A stretch of DNA of 64,000 bases from Pseudomonas putida. Lineage in GTDB: Bacteria > Pseudomonadota > Gammaproteobacteria > Pseudomonadales > Pseudomonadaceae. How positions within the stretch are numbered: the first letter of the stretch is position 1; each line of letters opens with the position of its first letter. The stretch is from the NCBI RefSeq assembly GCF_028682175.1, contig NZ_JANHKS010000027.1:17093-81092 (forward strand), written 5' to 3'. The position numbers and the translations under genes are program-made. Below are positions 54,734 through 63,986 of the stretch, one piece after another. The notes below the pieces were generated by a model. It searched no databases and was not told the origin of the DNA. It saw nothing but the letters and a program-made list of their open reading frames with translations.

Positions 54734-54763
54734 AAAAGAAAACGGCGCTCGATGGCGCCGTTT
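54734..54763 (-). terminator. Rho-independent terminator of the cystine operon
   Basis: AAACGGCGC (54740-54748) and GCGCCGTTT (54755-54763) form the stem; on the minus strand it is followed by TTCTTTTTTC. It lies 20 bases past the tcyN stop. Confidence 0.88.
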
Positions 54764-54783
54764 CAAGTAGCAGAGGTGTAGGA

Positions 54784-55527
54784 CTAGTTTCTGCTGCGTT
54801 CCAGAAACTGCCGGGTACGTTCCTCTTTGGGATTGGCGAACAACTCCTTCGCGTCGCCCTGTTCGACGATCACGCCCTTGTCGATGAACACCACGCGGTT
54901 GGCCACGTCGCGAGCGAACTTCATCTCGTGGGTGACGATGACCATCGTGCGGTTTTCCTCGGCCAGGGCGCGAATGGCGCTGAGCACCTCGCCCACCAGT
55001 TCCGGGTCGAGGGCCGAGGTGGGTTCGTCGAACAGAATCACCTCGGGTTCCATCGCCAGCGCACGGGCAATCGCCACGCGCTGTTGCTGCCCGCCGGACA
55101 GGCGCCGTGGGTAGGCGTCTTCCTTGCCTGCCAGGCCGACCTTGGCCAGCAGCTTGCGGCCCAGTTCGATGGCCTGTTCACGCGGCACCTTCTTGACCAC
55201 GGTCGGGCCTTCGATGACGTTTTCCAGCGCGGTGCGATGGGGGAACAGGTTGAAGTTCTGGAACACGAAGCCCACGTGCTGGCGCAACTGGCGGATCAGT
55301 GCGGTTTGCTGGCTCAGCGGCTTGCTGCCGTCGATCCTGATGTCACCCACAGTGATGGTGCCGCTGCTCGGTTCCTCAAGCAGGTTCAGGCAGCGCAGCA
55401 GGGTGGTCTTGCCCGAGCCGCTGGGGCCGATGATCGCCACCACCTCGCCCGGCTGTACCTTGAGATCGATGCCCTTGAGCACCTGGTTGCCCTTGAATTC
55501 CTTGGTCAGTTTCTCAACCGTGATCAT
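54784..55527 (-). CDS. tcyN: Cystine ABC transporter ATPase
   Basis: A 247-residue polar amino-acid type ATPase. Walker A is GPSGSGKTT, the signature LSGGQQQRVAIARAL, Walker B ILFDEPTSALD and the switch His IVTHEMKFA. It is third in tcyJ-tcyL-tcyN, with 3 bases between it and the permease. Assignment to cystine rests on the operon and the D-cysteine desulfhydrase gene upstream, as in E. coli fliY-dcyD-yecSC. Confidence 0.92.
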   Translation of the reverse strand: MITVEKLTKEFKGNQVLKGIDLKVQPGEVVAIIGPSGSGKTTLLRCLNLLEEPSSGTITVGDIRIDGSKPLSQQTALIRQLRQHVGFVFQNFNLFPHRTALENVIEGPTVVKKVPREQAIELGRKLLAKVGLAGKEDAYPRRLSGGQQQRVAIARALAMEPEVILFDEPTSALDPELVGEVLSAIRALAEENRTMVIVTHEMKFARDVANRVVFIDKGVIVEQGDAKELFANPKEERTRQFLERSRN

Positions 55528-55530
55528 GCC

Positions 55531-56199
55531 TCAGGACTCCTGATCATGGCGGTTGACCCGCGATTCAAGACGGTTCTGGAAGTGCGCGAGCACACTGCAC
55601 AGTACCCAGTAGATCAACGCAACGGTGATGTACATGGTGAAGACTTCCAGGGTTCTGGAAGAGATCAACTGCGCCTGGCGGAACACTTCCGGCACCTGGA
55701 TGGTGGCGGCCATGGCCGTGTCCTTGACCAGCGAAATGAAGCTATTGCCCAACGGCGGCAACGCCGTGCGTGCGGCTTGCGGCAGGATCGCCCGGCGCAT
55801 GGTCTGGGCACGGGTCATGCCGATACTGGCGGCCGCTTCCCATTGGCCCTTGTCCACGGCGCCGATGGCCGAACGCAGGATTTCGCAGGCGTAGGCGGCC
55901 ATGTTCAACGACAGACCGATCAGGGCTGCGCTGATGGCATCCAGTTCGATGCCCAGGTCAGGCAGGCCGTAATAGATCACGAATAGCTGCACCAGCAGGG
56001 GCGTGCCGCGAAAGAACGACACGTAGACCCGCGCGATGGCGCTGATGATCCAGACCTTGGACAGACGCATCAGTGCCAGGCCGAAGCCCAGCACCAATCC
56101 GAAAAACATTCCGCCCAGGCTCAAGCCAACGGTGTAGTACGCGCCCTTGAGTAGAAAGGGCGCGGAGTCCAGCGCGAGCTGAATGCTCTCTGAAATCAT
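55531..56199 (-). CDS. tcyL: Cystine ABC transporter permease
   Basis: A 222-residue HisM-type permease with five spans and the coupling loop GQWEAAASIGMTRAQTMRRAIL. Overlaps the binding-protein gene by 4 bases (ATGA). Confidence 0.92.
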   Translation of the reverse strand: MISESIQLALDSAPFLLKGAYYTVGLSLGGMFFGLVLGFGLALMRLSKVWIISAIARVYVSFFRGTPLLVQLFVIYYGLPDLGIELDAISAALIGLSLNMAAYACEILRSAIGAVDKGQWEAAASIGMTRAQTMRRAILPQAARTALPPLGNSFISLVKDTAMAATIQVPEVFRQAQLISSRTLEVFTMYITVALIYWVLCSVLAHFQNRLESRVNRHDQES

Positions 56200-56993
56200 T
56201 TGGTCACGTCAGCCTTGAAGTACTTCTCGGACAGCTTGGCCAGGGTGCCGTCGGCGCGCAGTTTGTCGATGGCCTTGTTCAGGGCTTCCAGCAGCTCAGG
56301 CTCGCCCTTGCGCAGTGCGATACCGGCTTCCTGACGGGAGAACGCGGGGCCGGAGATGGCCAGGTTGTCCTTGGTCTTGGTGATCAGGTCCAGTGCGGCC
56401 AGGCGGTCAACCAGAATGGCGTCGATACGGCCGACTTTCAGGTCCTGGTACTTGGTCGGATCATCGTCGTAGGTCTTGACGATGGCGCCCGGCACGTTTT
56501 CCTTGAGCCACTGTTCATAGTTGGTGCCCAGGCCCACGCCGACCTTCTTGTTGTCCAGGTCCTTTGGCGTCGGGAACTTGTTTTCGTCCTTCTTCTGCAC
56601 CAGCGCCTGGATACCCGAGACGGTGTAGGGTTCGGAGAAGTCGTATTTCTTCTTGCGCTCGTCGGAGATGGTCACCTGGTTGACCACCACGTCCAGACGC
56701 TTGGATTCCAGCGCTGCCAGGATGCCGGCCCACGGGGTAGCGCTCAGCTTGACCTTGACGCCCAGCTCCTTGGCCAGCGCTTCAGAGAACTCGACCTCGA
56801 AACCGGTCAGCTTGCCGTCTTCACCCACGAAGCTGAAAGGCGGGTAGGTGCCTTCCAGGCCGACGTTGAGGGTGCCGTTCTTTTTGATGGTCGCCAGTTG
56901 CTCGCCAGCGACGGCCTGAGTCACCAGGCCGGTGCCCAGCACCAGACCCAGAGCCGATAGCAGGAAGGTACGACGGATAGCAGACATGTTCAT
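56196..56993 (-). CDS. tcyJ: Cystine-binding periplasmic protein
   Basis: A 265-residue binding protein (TcyJ/FliY type). The signal peptide ends AVAGEQL. The mature chain has the SBP_bac_3 signature GTLNVGLEGTYPPFSFVGED and GFEVEFSEALAKELGV. There is no lipobox. First gene of the importer operon. Confidence 0.93.
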   Translation of the reverse strand: MNMSAIRRTFLLSALGLVLGTGLVTQAVAGEQLATIKKNGTLNVGLEGTYPPFSFVGEDGKLTGFEVEFSEALAKELGVKVKLSATPWAGILAALESKRLDVVVNQVTISDERKKKYDFSEPYTVSGIQALVQKKDENKFPTPKDLDNKKVGVGLGTNYEQWLKENVPGAIVKTYDDDPTKYQDLKVGRIDAILVDRLAALDLITKTKDNLAISGPAFSRQEAGIALRKGEPELLEALNKAIDKLRADGTLAKLSEKYFKADVTK

Positions 56994-57207
56994 GTGAGTC
57001 CCCTGTTTTTAATTGGTATGTCAGGTTAGCGTCAGACCTGACGAAACTACTGTGGCACCGCGTGTTTATCCAGCTTTTTTAGCGCGCTTGGCGGGTGCTG
57101 GCGTGAATCATATGAGGCGTTGGTTAGGATTAAAAATAATTAAAAATGAATCGCTTATCTTTTTTTTGAATATAGAACTTTGCGCAACCAGGTGACACGA
57201 CACCTTC
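56994..57207. promoter_or_regulatory. Promoter region of the cystine operon
   Basis: AT-rich, notably 57128-57180. AATCGCTTAT at 57149-57158 also occurs upstream of the flavin monooxygenase gene (53414-53423) in the same orientation; a shared sulfur-regulator site is possible but the match is short. Confidence 0.35.
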
Positions 57208-57300
57208 CCGTAGCAGCACGGCTTGCCGGCGGGGGCGTCGTGTCAGGCAATGCAGTATCGATTGACCCACCGCGCCCGCCGGCAAGCCGTGCTGCTACGG
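57208..57300. repeat. REP-like inverted repeat, family A
   Basis: A 93-bp hairpin between dcyD and the cystine importer operon. Confidence 0.95.
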
Positions 57301-57308
57301 GGTGCTGA

Positions 57309-58307
57309 TCAGCCTGAAAACACATCCGGGTACGCAAACAGAGCAGGCGCGCCGCCGGTGTGCAGGAAGATCACCGGGCCGTCGTCCAGGCGATGGCGAC
57401 CGATGCCATCCAGCAGCCCGGCCATGGCCTTGCCGGTGTATACCGGGTCCAGCAACAGGCCTTCCTGGCTGGCCAGCAGCTTGACCGCCGCCAGCGTGCC
57501 GGCGTTGGGCTCGCCATAACGCGGGCCGTAATACTCGTCCCATAGCTGCACCTTGAACGCCTGCGGCAACGATGTGCCCAGCAGTTCGACGGTGCGCTCG
57601 GCCAGGCCCTGAACCTTGGGTGCCTGGGTTTCTTCCGGGCGCGAGACTGTCACGCCAATCACTGGCAACTGCGGCAAGGCTTCGGCCAGCGCCAGCGCCA
57701 GACCGCTGTGGGTGCCTGCGCTGCCGGAGGCGAGCACCACGGCAGCGAAATCAACGCCTGTGGCCTTGATCTGCTCGGCCAGCTCAAAGCCTGCCCGCAC
57801 ATAACCCAAGGCCCCTAGCGCATTGGAGCCACCGATGGGCACCAGGTAGGGTTTCTTGCCGCTGGCCTGCAAGCGCGCGGCCAGGGCCTGGAGCAGCTCG
57901 TCGGCGTTGTCCAGGTTTTCCACCAGCTCGACCTTGGCGTCGAACAGATCCAGCAGCAGGCGGTTGCCGTTGCCCAGGTAGTTGCTGTCTTCAGTGGCGA
58001 TCGGATTTTCCAGCAGCGCAACGCAACCCAGACCCAGTTTGGCGGCCAACGCGGCGGTCTGGCGAACGTGGTTGGACTGGATCGCGCCTGCGGTAATCAG
58101 TGTGTCGGCGCCTAACGCCTGCGCATCGGCAGCCAGGTATTCGAGCTTGCGCAGCTTGTTGCCGCCCATCGCCAGCGGCGTGATGTCGTCGCGCTTCACA
58201 TAGATGTCGCGGCCGGCCCAGGCCGACAGGCGCTCGAGCTTTTCAAGTGGCGTTGGCGCGCCCAGCAGTTCCAGGCGATTGAAGCGGTCGAGCTGTTGTT
58301 TGATCAT
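57309..58307 (-). CDS. dcyD: D-cysteine desulfhydrase
   Basis: A 332-residue PLP enzyme of the ACC-deaminase/DcyD family that converts D-cysteine to pyruvate, ammonia and sulfide. The N-terminal segment TPLEKLERLSAWAGRDIYVKRDD is typical, and the PLP lysine lies in MGGNKLRKLEYL. LASGSAGTHSGLALAL forms the phosphate cradle. It is read in the same direction as tcyJLN and upstream of it, with a REP between. Import of cystine and breakdown of D-cysteine give usable sulfide. Confidence 0.93.
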   Translation of the reverse strand: MIKQQLDRFNRLELLGAPTPLEKLERLSAWAGRDIYVKRDDITPLAMGGNKLRKLEYLAADAQALGADTLITAGAIQSNHVRQTAALAAKLGLGCVALLENPIATEDSNYLGNGNRLLLDLFDAKVELVENLDNADELLQALAARLQASGKKPYLVPIGGSNALGALGYVRAGFELAEQIKATGVDFAAVVLASGSAGTHSGLALALAEALPQLPVIGVTVSRPEETQAPKVQGLAERTVELLGTSLPQAFKVQLWDEYYGPRYGEPNAGTLAAVKLLASQEGLLLDPVYTGKAMAGLLDGIGRHRLDDGPVIFLHTGGAPALFAYPDVFSG

Positions 58308-58507
58308 GATGATGTCGGTACGTCTTGCGAGTGAGTCGCTGGACTATAGGCAGACCCTTCCTGCAGGGCAACCTGACCGATCGCTGATGACTGCGGGTTA
58401 TGACCTCACGAAAATTGTTATTTTTTTGCCCTGAATGATTGCCGTAGAGTGATCCAACCTTCGGCCATGTCCAGCCTGACGAGCCGTCGAACTGAGGAGA
58501 AATCTGC

Positions 58508-59470
58508 GTGAGCACTATTCCTGAACTGTCCCCGCAAGACTGTGCCCAGGGCGTGACCGGCCATTGGCAATTGCAGCGGATCGTTGGTGAGTTGCGCGCC
58601 GCACGTGATGACTGGCGCACCAGCAACGGCCGCATCAGTGGCGAGAAGGGCGGCCGCGAGCTGCCTTCGCGCGAAGCCCTGCGCGACATCCTGGAAGCCT
58701 TGTGTGGTGCGTTGTTCCCGATGCGTCTGGGGCCGGTTGATCTGCGCGAGGAAAGCGAAGACTTCTACGTGGGCCACACCCTGGACGTGGCGCTCAATTC
58801 CCTGCTGGCCCAGGCGCGCCTTGAGCTGCGTTATGTCGCTCGCCAGCGTGGCGAAGACGCCAGTTGCGCCGACGTGCACGCCGAGCGGCTGATTCAGGAT
58901 TTCGCCAGTGCGCTGCCGGGCATCCGCCGGATTCTCGATACCGACGTGCTGGCCGCCTATCACGGTGACCCGGCGGCGCGCAGTGTCGATGAGGTGTTGC
59001 TGTGCTACCCGGGCATTCTGGCGATCATTCATCACCGCCTGGCCCACCACCTGTACCTCAACGGCCTGCCGCTGCTGGCGCGGATCAGCTCGGAGCTGGC
59101 GCACTCGGCCACCGGTATCGACATCCACCCTGGGGCCAGGATCGGCCCGAGCTTCTTCATCGATCACGGCACCGGTGTGGTGATCGGCGAGACGGCGATC
59201 ATCGGCGAGCGCGTGCGGATTTATCAGGCCGTGACCCTGGGCGCCAAACGGTTCCCGGCCGATGAAGACGGCCAGTTGCAGAAAGGCCATGCGCGCCATC
59301 CGATCGTTGAGGATGACGTGGTGATCTATGCCGGGGCGACCATTCTGGGACGCATCACCATCGGCCAGGGCTCGACCATTGGTGGTAACGTCTGGCTGAC
59401 CCGCGGCGTGCCGTCGGGCAGCAACGTCAACCAGGCGAACCTGCAGCATGATGACGGGACGCAGAAGTAA
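58508..59470 (+). CDS. epsC: Serine O-acetyltransferase, EpsC type
   Basis: A 320-residue acetyltransferase making O-acetyl-L-serine from serine and acetyl-CoA, the carbon acceptor for sulfide. There is an N-terminal helical domain (1-195) and C-terminal left-handed beta-helix hexapeptides (GIDIHPGARIGPSFFIDHGT, then VVIGETAIIGERVRIYQAVTLGA and GATILGRITIGQGSTIGGN). It is longer than CysE (273) and lacks its C-terminal inhibitory tail form. Divergent from dcyD, 200 bases away, so one enzyme releases sulfide and the other makes its acceptor. Confidence 0.92.
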   Translation: MSTIPELSPQDCAQGVTGHWQLQRIVGELRAARDDWRTSNGRISGEKGGRELPSREALRDILEALCGALFPMRLGPVDLREESEDFYVGHTLDVALNSLLAQARLELRYVARQRGEDASCADVHAERLIQDFASALPGIRRILDTDVLAAYHGDPAARSVDEVLLCYPGILAIIHHRLAHHLYLNGLPLLARISSELAHSATGIDIHPGARIGPSFFIDHGTGVVIGETAIIGERVRIYQAVTLGAKRFPADEDGQLQKGHARHPIVEDDVVIYAGATILGRITIGQGSTIGGNVWLTRGVPSGSNVNQANLQHDDGTQK

Positions 59471-59482
59471 CGACTCCCGTTT

Positions 59483-59575
59483 CCTGTAGGAGTGAGCTTG
59501 CTCGCGATTGCGTCAGAACGGTCACATTGATGGTGCCTGACACACCGCCATCGCGAGCAAGCTCACTCCTACAGG
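59483..59575. repeat. REP-like inverted repeat, family B
   Basis: A 93-bp hairpin 12 bases after the epsC stop. Confidence 0.95.
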
Positions 59576-59648
59576 TCCATGGTTCGACGCCTTTGTTGTG
59601 TACCCGTCAGTCCCCGCGATTGGTCCTCCACCCCCTATCCGTGCTTTA

Positions 59649-59662
59649 ATTGAACGTTCAAT
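59649..59662. promoter_or_regulatory. BetI-type operator upstream of betT
   Basis: ATTGAACGTTCAAT, a perfect 14-base palindrome about 100 bases before the betT start. This matches the core of the BetI repressor box known upstream of bet genes in enterics and pseudomonads, so betT is probably induced by choline. Confidence 0.8.
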
Positions 59663-59761
59663 CAAGTTAAACCGGTGGTTCGCTGCCCTCACAACAGGAG
59701 GCCTACCCTTGCCGCATCAGCCTTGCATGAACGTTTCTTCCACCTTCGCAACGGTGGCCGC

Positions 59762-61756
59762 ATGAGCGTTCCGAACGCGCAGAACAGCGCGCCGGTCCGC
59801 ATGAATGCCCCCGTTTTCTACTTCGCTGCGTCCTTCATCCTGATCTTCGGGTTGGTGGTCATCAGCTTCCCCGAGGCCTCAGGCCAGTGGCTGCTCGCTG
59901 CGCAGAACTGGGCGGCCAATACCGTCGGCTGGTACTACATGCTAGCCATGACCCTGTACCTGCTGTTCGTGATCGTCACGGCGTTTTCCGGTTACGGGAA
60001 GATCAAGCTCGGGGCCGATCATGACGAACCGGAGTTCAGCTACTTGTCATGGGCAGGCATGCTGTTCGCCGCCGGGATCAGCATCACGCTGTTTTTCTTC
60101 TGTGTGTCAGAGCCGCTGACTCATTTGCAGCAACCGCCACAAGGCGCTGGCGGCACCACCGAGGCCGCACGTCAGGCCATGCAGTTGCTGTTTCTGCACT
60201 GGGGCCTGCACGGCTGGGGTGTGTTTGCATTCGTCGGCATGGCGCTGGCGTACTTCGCCTATCGCCACAACCTACCGCTGGCGCTGCGTTCGGCGCTGTA
60301 CCCGCTGATCGGCAAGCGCATCAACGGGCCAATCGGCTACGCGGTGGACGGCTTCGGCATCATCGCCACCATCTTCGGCCTGGGCGCCGACATGGGTTTT
60401 GGCGTGCTGCACCTGAATTCGGGGCTGGATTACCTGTTCGGCGTGCCCCATACCCAGTGGATACAAGTTGGCCTCATTACCCTGATGATGGGCGCGGCGA
60501 TCCTGGTGGCGGTGGCCGGTGTCGACAAGGGCGTGCGCGTCATGTCCGACATCAACATGCTGCTGGCCTGCGCGCTGCTGCTGTTCGTATTGTTCGCCGG
60601 TCCCACCCAGCACCTGCTCAACACCCTTGTGCAGAACATCGGTGATTACCTCGGAGCGTTGCCGGTCAAGAGTTTCGATGTGTACGCCTATGACGGTCCC
60701 AGCGCCTGGCTGGGTGACTGGACGGTGTTCTATTGGGCCTGGTGGATTGCCTGGTCGCCGTTCGTGGGTTTGTTCATCGCTCGTATTTCCCGGGGGCGGA
60801 CGATTCGCGAATTCGTCTTCGGCGTGCTGCTGATCCCGCTCGGTTTCACCCTGGCGTGGATGTCGATCTTCGGCAACAGCGCCATTGATCAGTTTCTCAA
60901 TCACGGCATGACAGCGCTGGGGCAGGCGGCCATCGACGACCCGTCCATGGCCTTGTACCTGATGCTGCAAAACTACCCGTGGAGCAAGACCGTTATCGCG
61001 GTCACGGTGTTCATCAGCTTCGTGTTCTTCGTCACCTCGGCAGACTCCGGCACGGTGGTGCTGTCCACGTTGTCGGCCAAAGGCGGCAGCCCGGACGAAG
61101 ACGGGCCGAAATGGCTGCGGGTGTTCTGGGGCGTGATGACGGCGCTGATTACCAGTGGCTTGTTGTTCTCCGGCAGCATCGATGCGTTGAAGTCGGCGGT
61201 GGTGCTGACCTCGCTGCCGTTCTCGCTGATTCTGCTGACGATGATGTGGGGGCTGCACAAGGCGTTTTACATGGAGTCCCAACGGCAGATCGCGCAGTTG
61301 TACTCGCTGGCGCCGGTGTCCGGATCACGTCGTGGCGGCTGGCGTCAGCGGTTGAGCCAGGCGGTGCATTTCCCTTCCCGGGACGAGGTCTATCGCTTCC
61401 TCGACCAGACGGTGCGCCCGGCCATCGAAGAGGTGACGGCAGTGTTCGTCGAGAAAGGCCTGAGCGTCATCGCCCAGCCCGACCCGGTCACCCACACCGT
61501 CAGCCTGGAAATCGGCCACGGCGAAGAGCGGCCATTCATCTACCAGGTGGCGATGCGCGGGTATTTCACGCCGTCGTTCGCCCGCGCTGGGATGGGCTCG
61601 AAACAACTGAACAACCGCCGCTACTACCGCGCCGAGGTGCACCTGAGCGAGGGCAGTCAGGATTACGACTTGGTGGGTTACACCAGAGAGCAGGTCATCA
61701 ACGACATCCTCGATCAGTACGAACGGCATATGCAGTTTTTGCATTTGGTGCGATAG
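59762..61756 (+). CDS. betT: Choline transporter BetT (BCCT family)
   Basis: A 664-residue BCCT transporter with 12 predicted membrane spans. The family signature WTVFYWAWWIAWSPFVGLFIARISRG covers TM8 (about residues 315-340). A long cytoplasmic tail of about 150 residues (from about 515) is present, as in osmotically regulated BetT. The start MSVPNA at 59762 is selected; an in-frame ATG 87 bases upstream yields a non-typical N-terminus. betIBA are not in the window, but a BetI-type palindrome precedes the gene. Confidence 0.94.
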   Translation: MSVPNAQNSAPVRMNAPVFYFAASFILIFGLVVISFPEASGQWLLAAQNWAANTVGWYYMLAMTLYLLFVIVTAFSGYGKIKLGADHDEPEFSYLSWAGMLFAAGISITLFFFCVSEPLTHLQQPPQGAGGTTEAARQAMQLLFLHWGLHGWGVFAFVGMALAYFAYRHNLPLALRSALYPLIGKRINGPIGYAVDGFGIIATIFGLGADMGFGVLHLNSGLDYLFGVPHTQWIQVGLITLMMGAAILVAVAGVDKGVRVMSDINMLLACALLLFVLFAGPTQHLLNTLVQNIGDYLGALPVKSFDVYAYDGPSAWLGDWTVFYWAWWIAWSPFVGLFIARISRGRTIREFVFGVLLIPLGFTLAWMSIFGNSAIDQFLNHGMTALGQAAIDDPSMALYLMLQNYPWSKTVIAVTVFISFVFFVTSADSGTVVLSTLSAKGGSPDEDGPKWLRVFWGVMTALITSGLLFSGSIDALKSAVVLTSLPFSLILLTMMWGLHKAFYMESQRQIAQLYSLAPVSGSRRGGWRQRLSQAVHFPSRDEVYRFLDQTVRPAIEEVTAVFVEKGLSVIAQPDPVTHTVSLEIGHGEERPFIYQVAMRGYFTPSFARAGMGSKQLNNRRYYRAEVHLSEGSQDYDLVGYTREQVINDILDQYERHMQFLHLVR

Positions 61757-61799
61757 GCGTGGGCCCTGGCTGGAATGACATCCGGCCAACACCCACGAT

Positions 61800-61892
61800 C
61801 CGTAGCAGCACGGCTTGCCGGCGGGAGCGGTGGGTCAGTGAATGCTGTATCGCCTGACACGACGCTCCCGCCGGCAAGCCGTGCTGCTACGG
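61800..61892. repeat. REP-like inverted repeat, family A
   Basis: A 93-bp hairpin between betT and the convergent LysR gene. Its right end overlaps the LysR stop region by a few bases. Confidence 0.95.
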
Positions 61893-62732
61893 GGCAAGGT
61901 GTTGCTGAGATGTAATGCCCTGCAAATGCCCATGCAGCAACGTCAACGCCGGGGTGTCGAGGGCTTGTGCCGCGTAGCACAGCCCGACCCGGCGAATGAG
62001 GTTGGGGATCGGCGCGGGGAGGGTGACGACCCCCTGATGCAGGCCGAGCATGGACGCCGGCAGCATCGCCAGGCCCGCACCCGCTGCGACCAGCCGCAAC
62101 GCCAGAGTCAACGAACCTGCCACCGCAGCCACCGGTATGGCGCTGCGGGTGTAGAACTCCATCAAGCGCTGATGAGACGGATGCGAGGGGCAGGTAATCC
62201 ACTGCACATCCAGCAGATCGGCCTCGCTCAATTCGGCGCGTCCAGCAAGGGCATGGTCGGCGGGCAGCGCCAGCACGAAAGTCTCTTCCCAGAGCGGCAG
62301 GAACAGCTCGTCTTCGCAGCAATCTTCTTCCACTGACAGCCGCGCATCGCCGCCGCAACCGTCCTGCAGGGTCAGTTGCAGATTGGGCACCACCCGGTAG
62401 GCCATCTCCAGAAACGCTTCCAGATGACTGGCGGCGATATCGCCCTCGACCCCGATCCCTAGCAGCAACCGGTCATTGCGCTGACGAAATTGATTGCTCA
62501 GCGCCTGGGCTTCAGCCAGCAATCGACGGGCCTGCGGGTACAGCGTGCGCGCGTCGTCGGTGACTTCCACACCCCGAGGCATGCGCTCGAACAGCGTCGT
62601 GCCCAGTGCCTCTTCCAGCTGGCGAATGGTGACCGACAGCGTGGGCTGGCTGGTGAACAGGCGTTGGGCGGCCGAAGTGATGTTGCGTTCTTCGAACACC
62701 GCAATGAACGCGTTGAGTTGGCGAATATCCAT
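61887..62732 (-). CDS. LysR-family transcriptional regulator
   Basis: A 281-residue regulator. The HTH is at residues 1-60 (MDIRQLNAFIAVFEERNITS, then SQPTLSVTIRQLEEALGTTLF) and the effector-binding domain at about 90-280. It is divergent from an aldo-keto reductase gene, 131 bases away, its likely target. An unusual Cys-Cys pair (EEDCCEDE, about residues 137-144) lies in the effector domain and could sense redox state or metal (speculative). Confidence 0.92.
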   Translation of the reverse strand: MDIRQLNAFIAVFEERNITSAAQRLFTSQPTLSVTIRQLEEALGTTLFERMPRGVEVTDDARTLYPQARRLLAEAQALSNQFRQRNDRLLLGIGVEGDIAASHLEAFLEMAYRVVPNLQLTLQDGCGGDARLSVEEDCCEDELFLPLWEETFVLALPADHALAGRAELSEADLLDVQWITCPSHPSHQRLMEFYTRSAIPVAAVAGSLTLALRLVAAGAGLAMLPASMLGLHQGVVTLPAPIPNLIRRVGLCYAAQALDTPALTLLHGHLQGITSQQHLAP

Positions 62733-62863
62733 ATCAAGAACCGATGTCAGCCAGAGGAATAAAGCATTTTTCAGCGTAAGCGAGGGCTGAATATACTCGC
62801 TTCACTGCTTATCCATTGGCGTTTCTTATCGCTGATCCGTTCAGATACAGAAGAGAGGACCGT

Positions 62864-63901
62864 ATGACCTATATCGCTGCCGAAAACCGCTATGAGCGCG
62901 TGCCCTATCGCCGCGTAGGCCGCAGCGGCCTGGTACTGCCGGCGCTGTCCATGGGCCTGTGGCACAACTTCGGCGACAGCACGCCGCTGGACACCCAGCG
63001 CGCCATGCTGCGTACGGCGTTCGATCTGGGCATCAACCACTTCGACCTCGCCAACAACTACGGCCCGCCCTATGGCAGCGCCGAAATCAACTTCGGGCGT
63101 CTGCTCAAGGAAGACTTCAAGCAGTACCGCGACGAGCTGATTATCTCCACCAAGGCCGGCTGGGACATGTGGCCTGGCCCGTACGGCCAGGGCGGCGGCT
63201 CGCGCAAATACGTGCTGGCAAGCCTGGATCAGAGCCTTGCGCGCATGGGCCTGGACTATGTGGATATCTTCTATTCGCATCGCTTCGACCCGGACACCCC
63301 GCTGGAAGAAACCGCAGGCGCGCTGGCCACCGCCGTGCAGCAGGGCAAGGCGCTGTACATCGGTATCTCTTCCTACTCGGGCGCCAAGACGCGGGAAATC
63401 GCAGGGCTTCTGAAAGAGTGGAAAGTGCCGCTGCTGATTCACCAACCGGCGTACAACATGCTCAACCGCTGGGTGGAGAAGGACTTGCTGGACACCACCG
63501 AAGAGCTGGGCTCGGGGGTGATTGCGTTCACGGCGCTGGCGCAGGGGCTGCTGTCGGACAAGTACCTGAACGGCATTCCGAAGGATGCGCGGGTCAATCG
63601 TCCGGGCGGAGGTTCGCTGCAGGCTTCGCACTTGTCGGAGCAGAACATCGAACATGTGCGTGCGCTGAACGAGATTGCCAAGCGTCGCGGCCAGAGCCTG
63701 GCGCAGATGGCCCTGGCCTGGACCCTGCGCGACCCTCGCGTCACCTCGGCGCTGATCGGCGCGAGCCGTCCGGAGCAGATCATCGAGAACGTGGGCGCGC
63801 TGGATAACCTGGTGTTTAGCCAGGAAGAACTGGCCGAGATCGACCGGTTCGCGCAGGAAGGCGGGATCAACCTGTGGGCCAGGCCGTCGTTGGCGGAGTG
63901 A
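62864..63901 (+). CDS. Aldo-keto reductase, YghZ-like
   Basis: A 345-residue NADPH-dependent reductase of the AKR14/YghZ type (L-glyceraldehyde 3-phosphate reductase). The catalytic tetrad is visible as Asp in FDLANNYGPPYGS with Tyr, Lys in ISTKAGWDM and His in YSHRFDPDTP. The NADPH segment is SALIGASRPEQIIENVGA near the end. AGAGAGGA precedes the start at 62864. YghZ enzymes detoxify methylglyoxal and other aldehydes. It is divergent from the LysR gene. Confidence 0.93.
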   Translation: MTYIAAENRYERVPYRRVGRSGLVLPALSMGLWHNFGDSTPLDTQRAMLRTAFDLGINHFDLANNYGPPYGSAEINFGRLLKEDFKQYRDELIISTKAGWDMWPGPYGQGGGSRKYVLASLDQSLARMGLDYVDIFYSHRFDPDTPLEETAGALATAVQQGKALYIGISSYSGAKTREIAGLLKEWKVPLLIHQPAYNMLNRWVEKDLLDTTEELGSGVIAFTALAQGLLSDKYLNGIPKDARVNRPGGGSLQASHLSEQNIEHVRALNEIAKRRGQSLAQMALAWTLRDPRVTSALIGASRPEQIIENVGALDNLVFSQEELAEIDRFAQEGGINLWARPSLAE

Positions 63902-63933
63902 TCCACCTACGGTAACGTGATTTGAAACTCCGA

Positions 63934-63986
63934 CCGTAGCAGCACGGCTTGCCGGCGGGGGCGATCTCAAGGACGCCCCCGCCGGC
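63934..63986. repeat. REP-like inverted repeat, family A, cut by the end of the sequence
   Basis: The left arm and the start of the right arm (up to GCCGGCA) match the short family A form. The remainder that should read AGCCGTGCTGCTACGG is replaced by adapter-like sequence. Confidence 0.9.
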
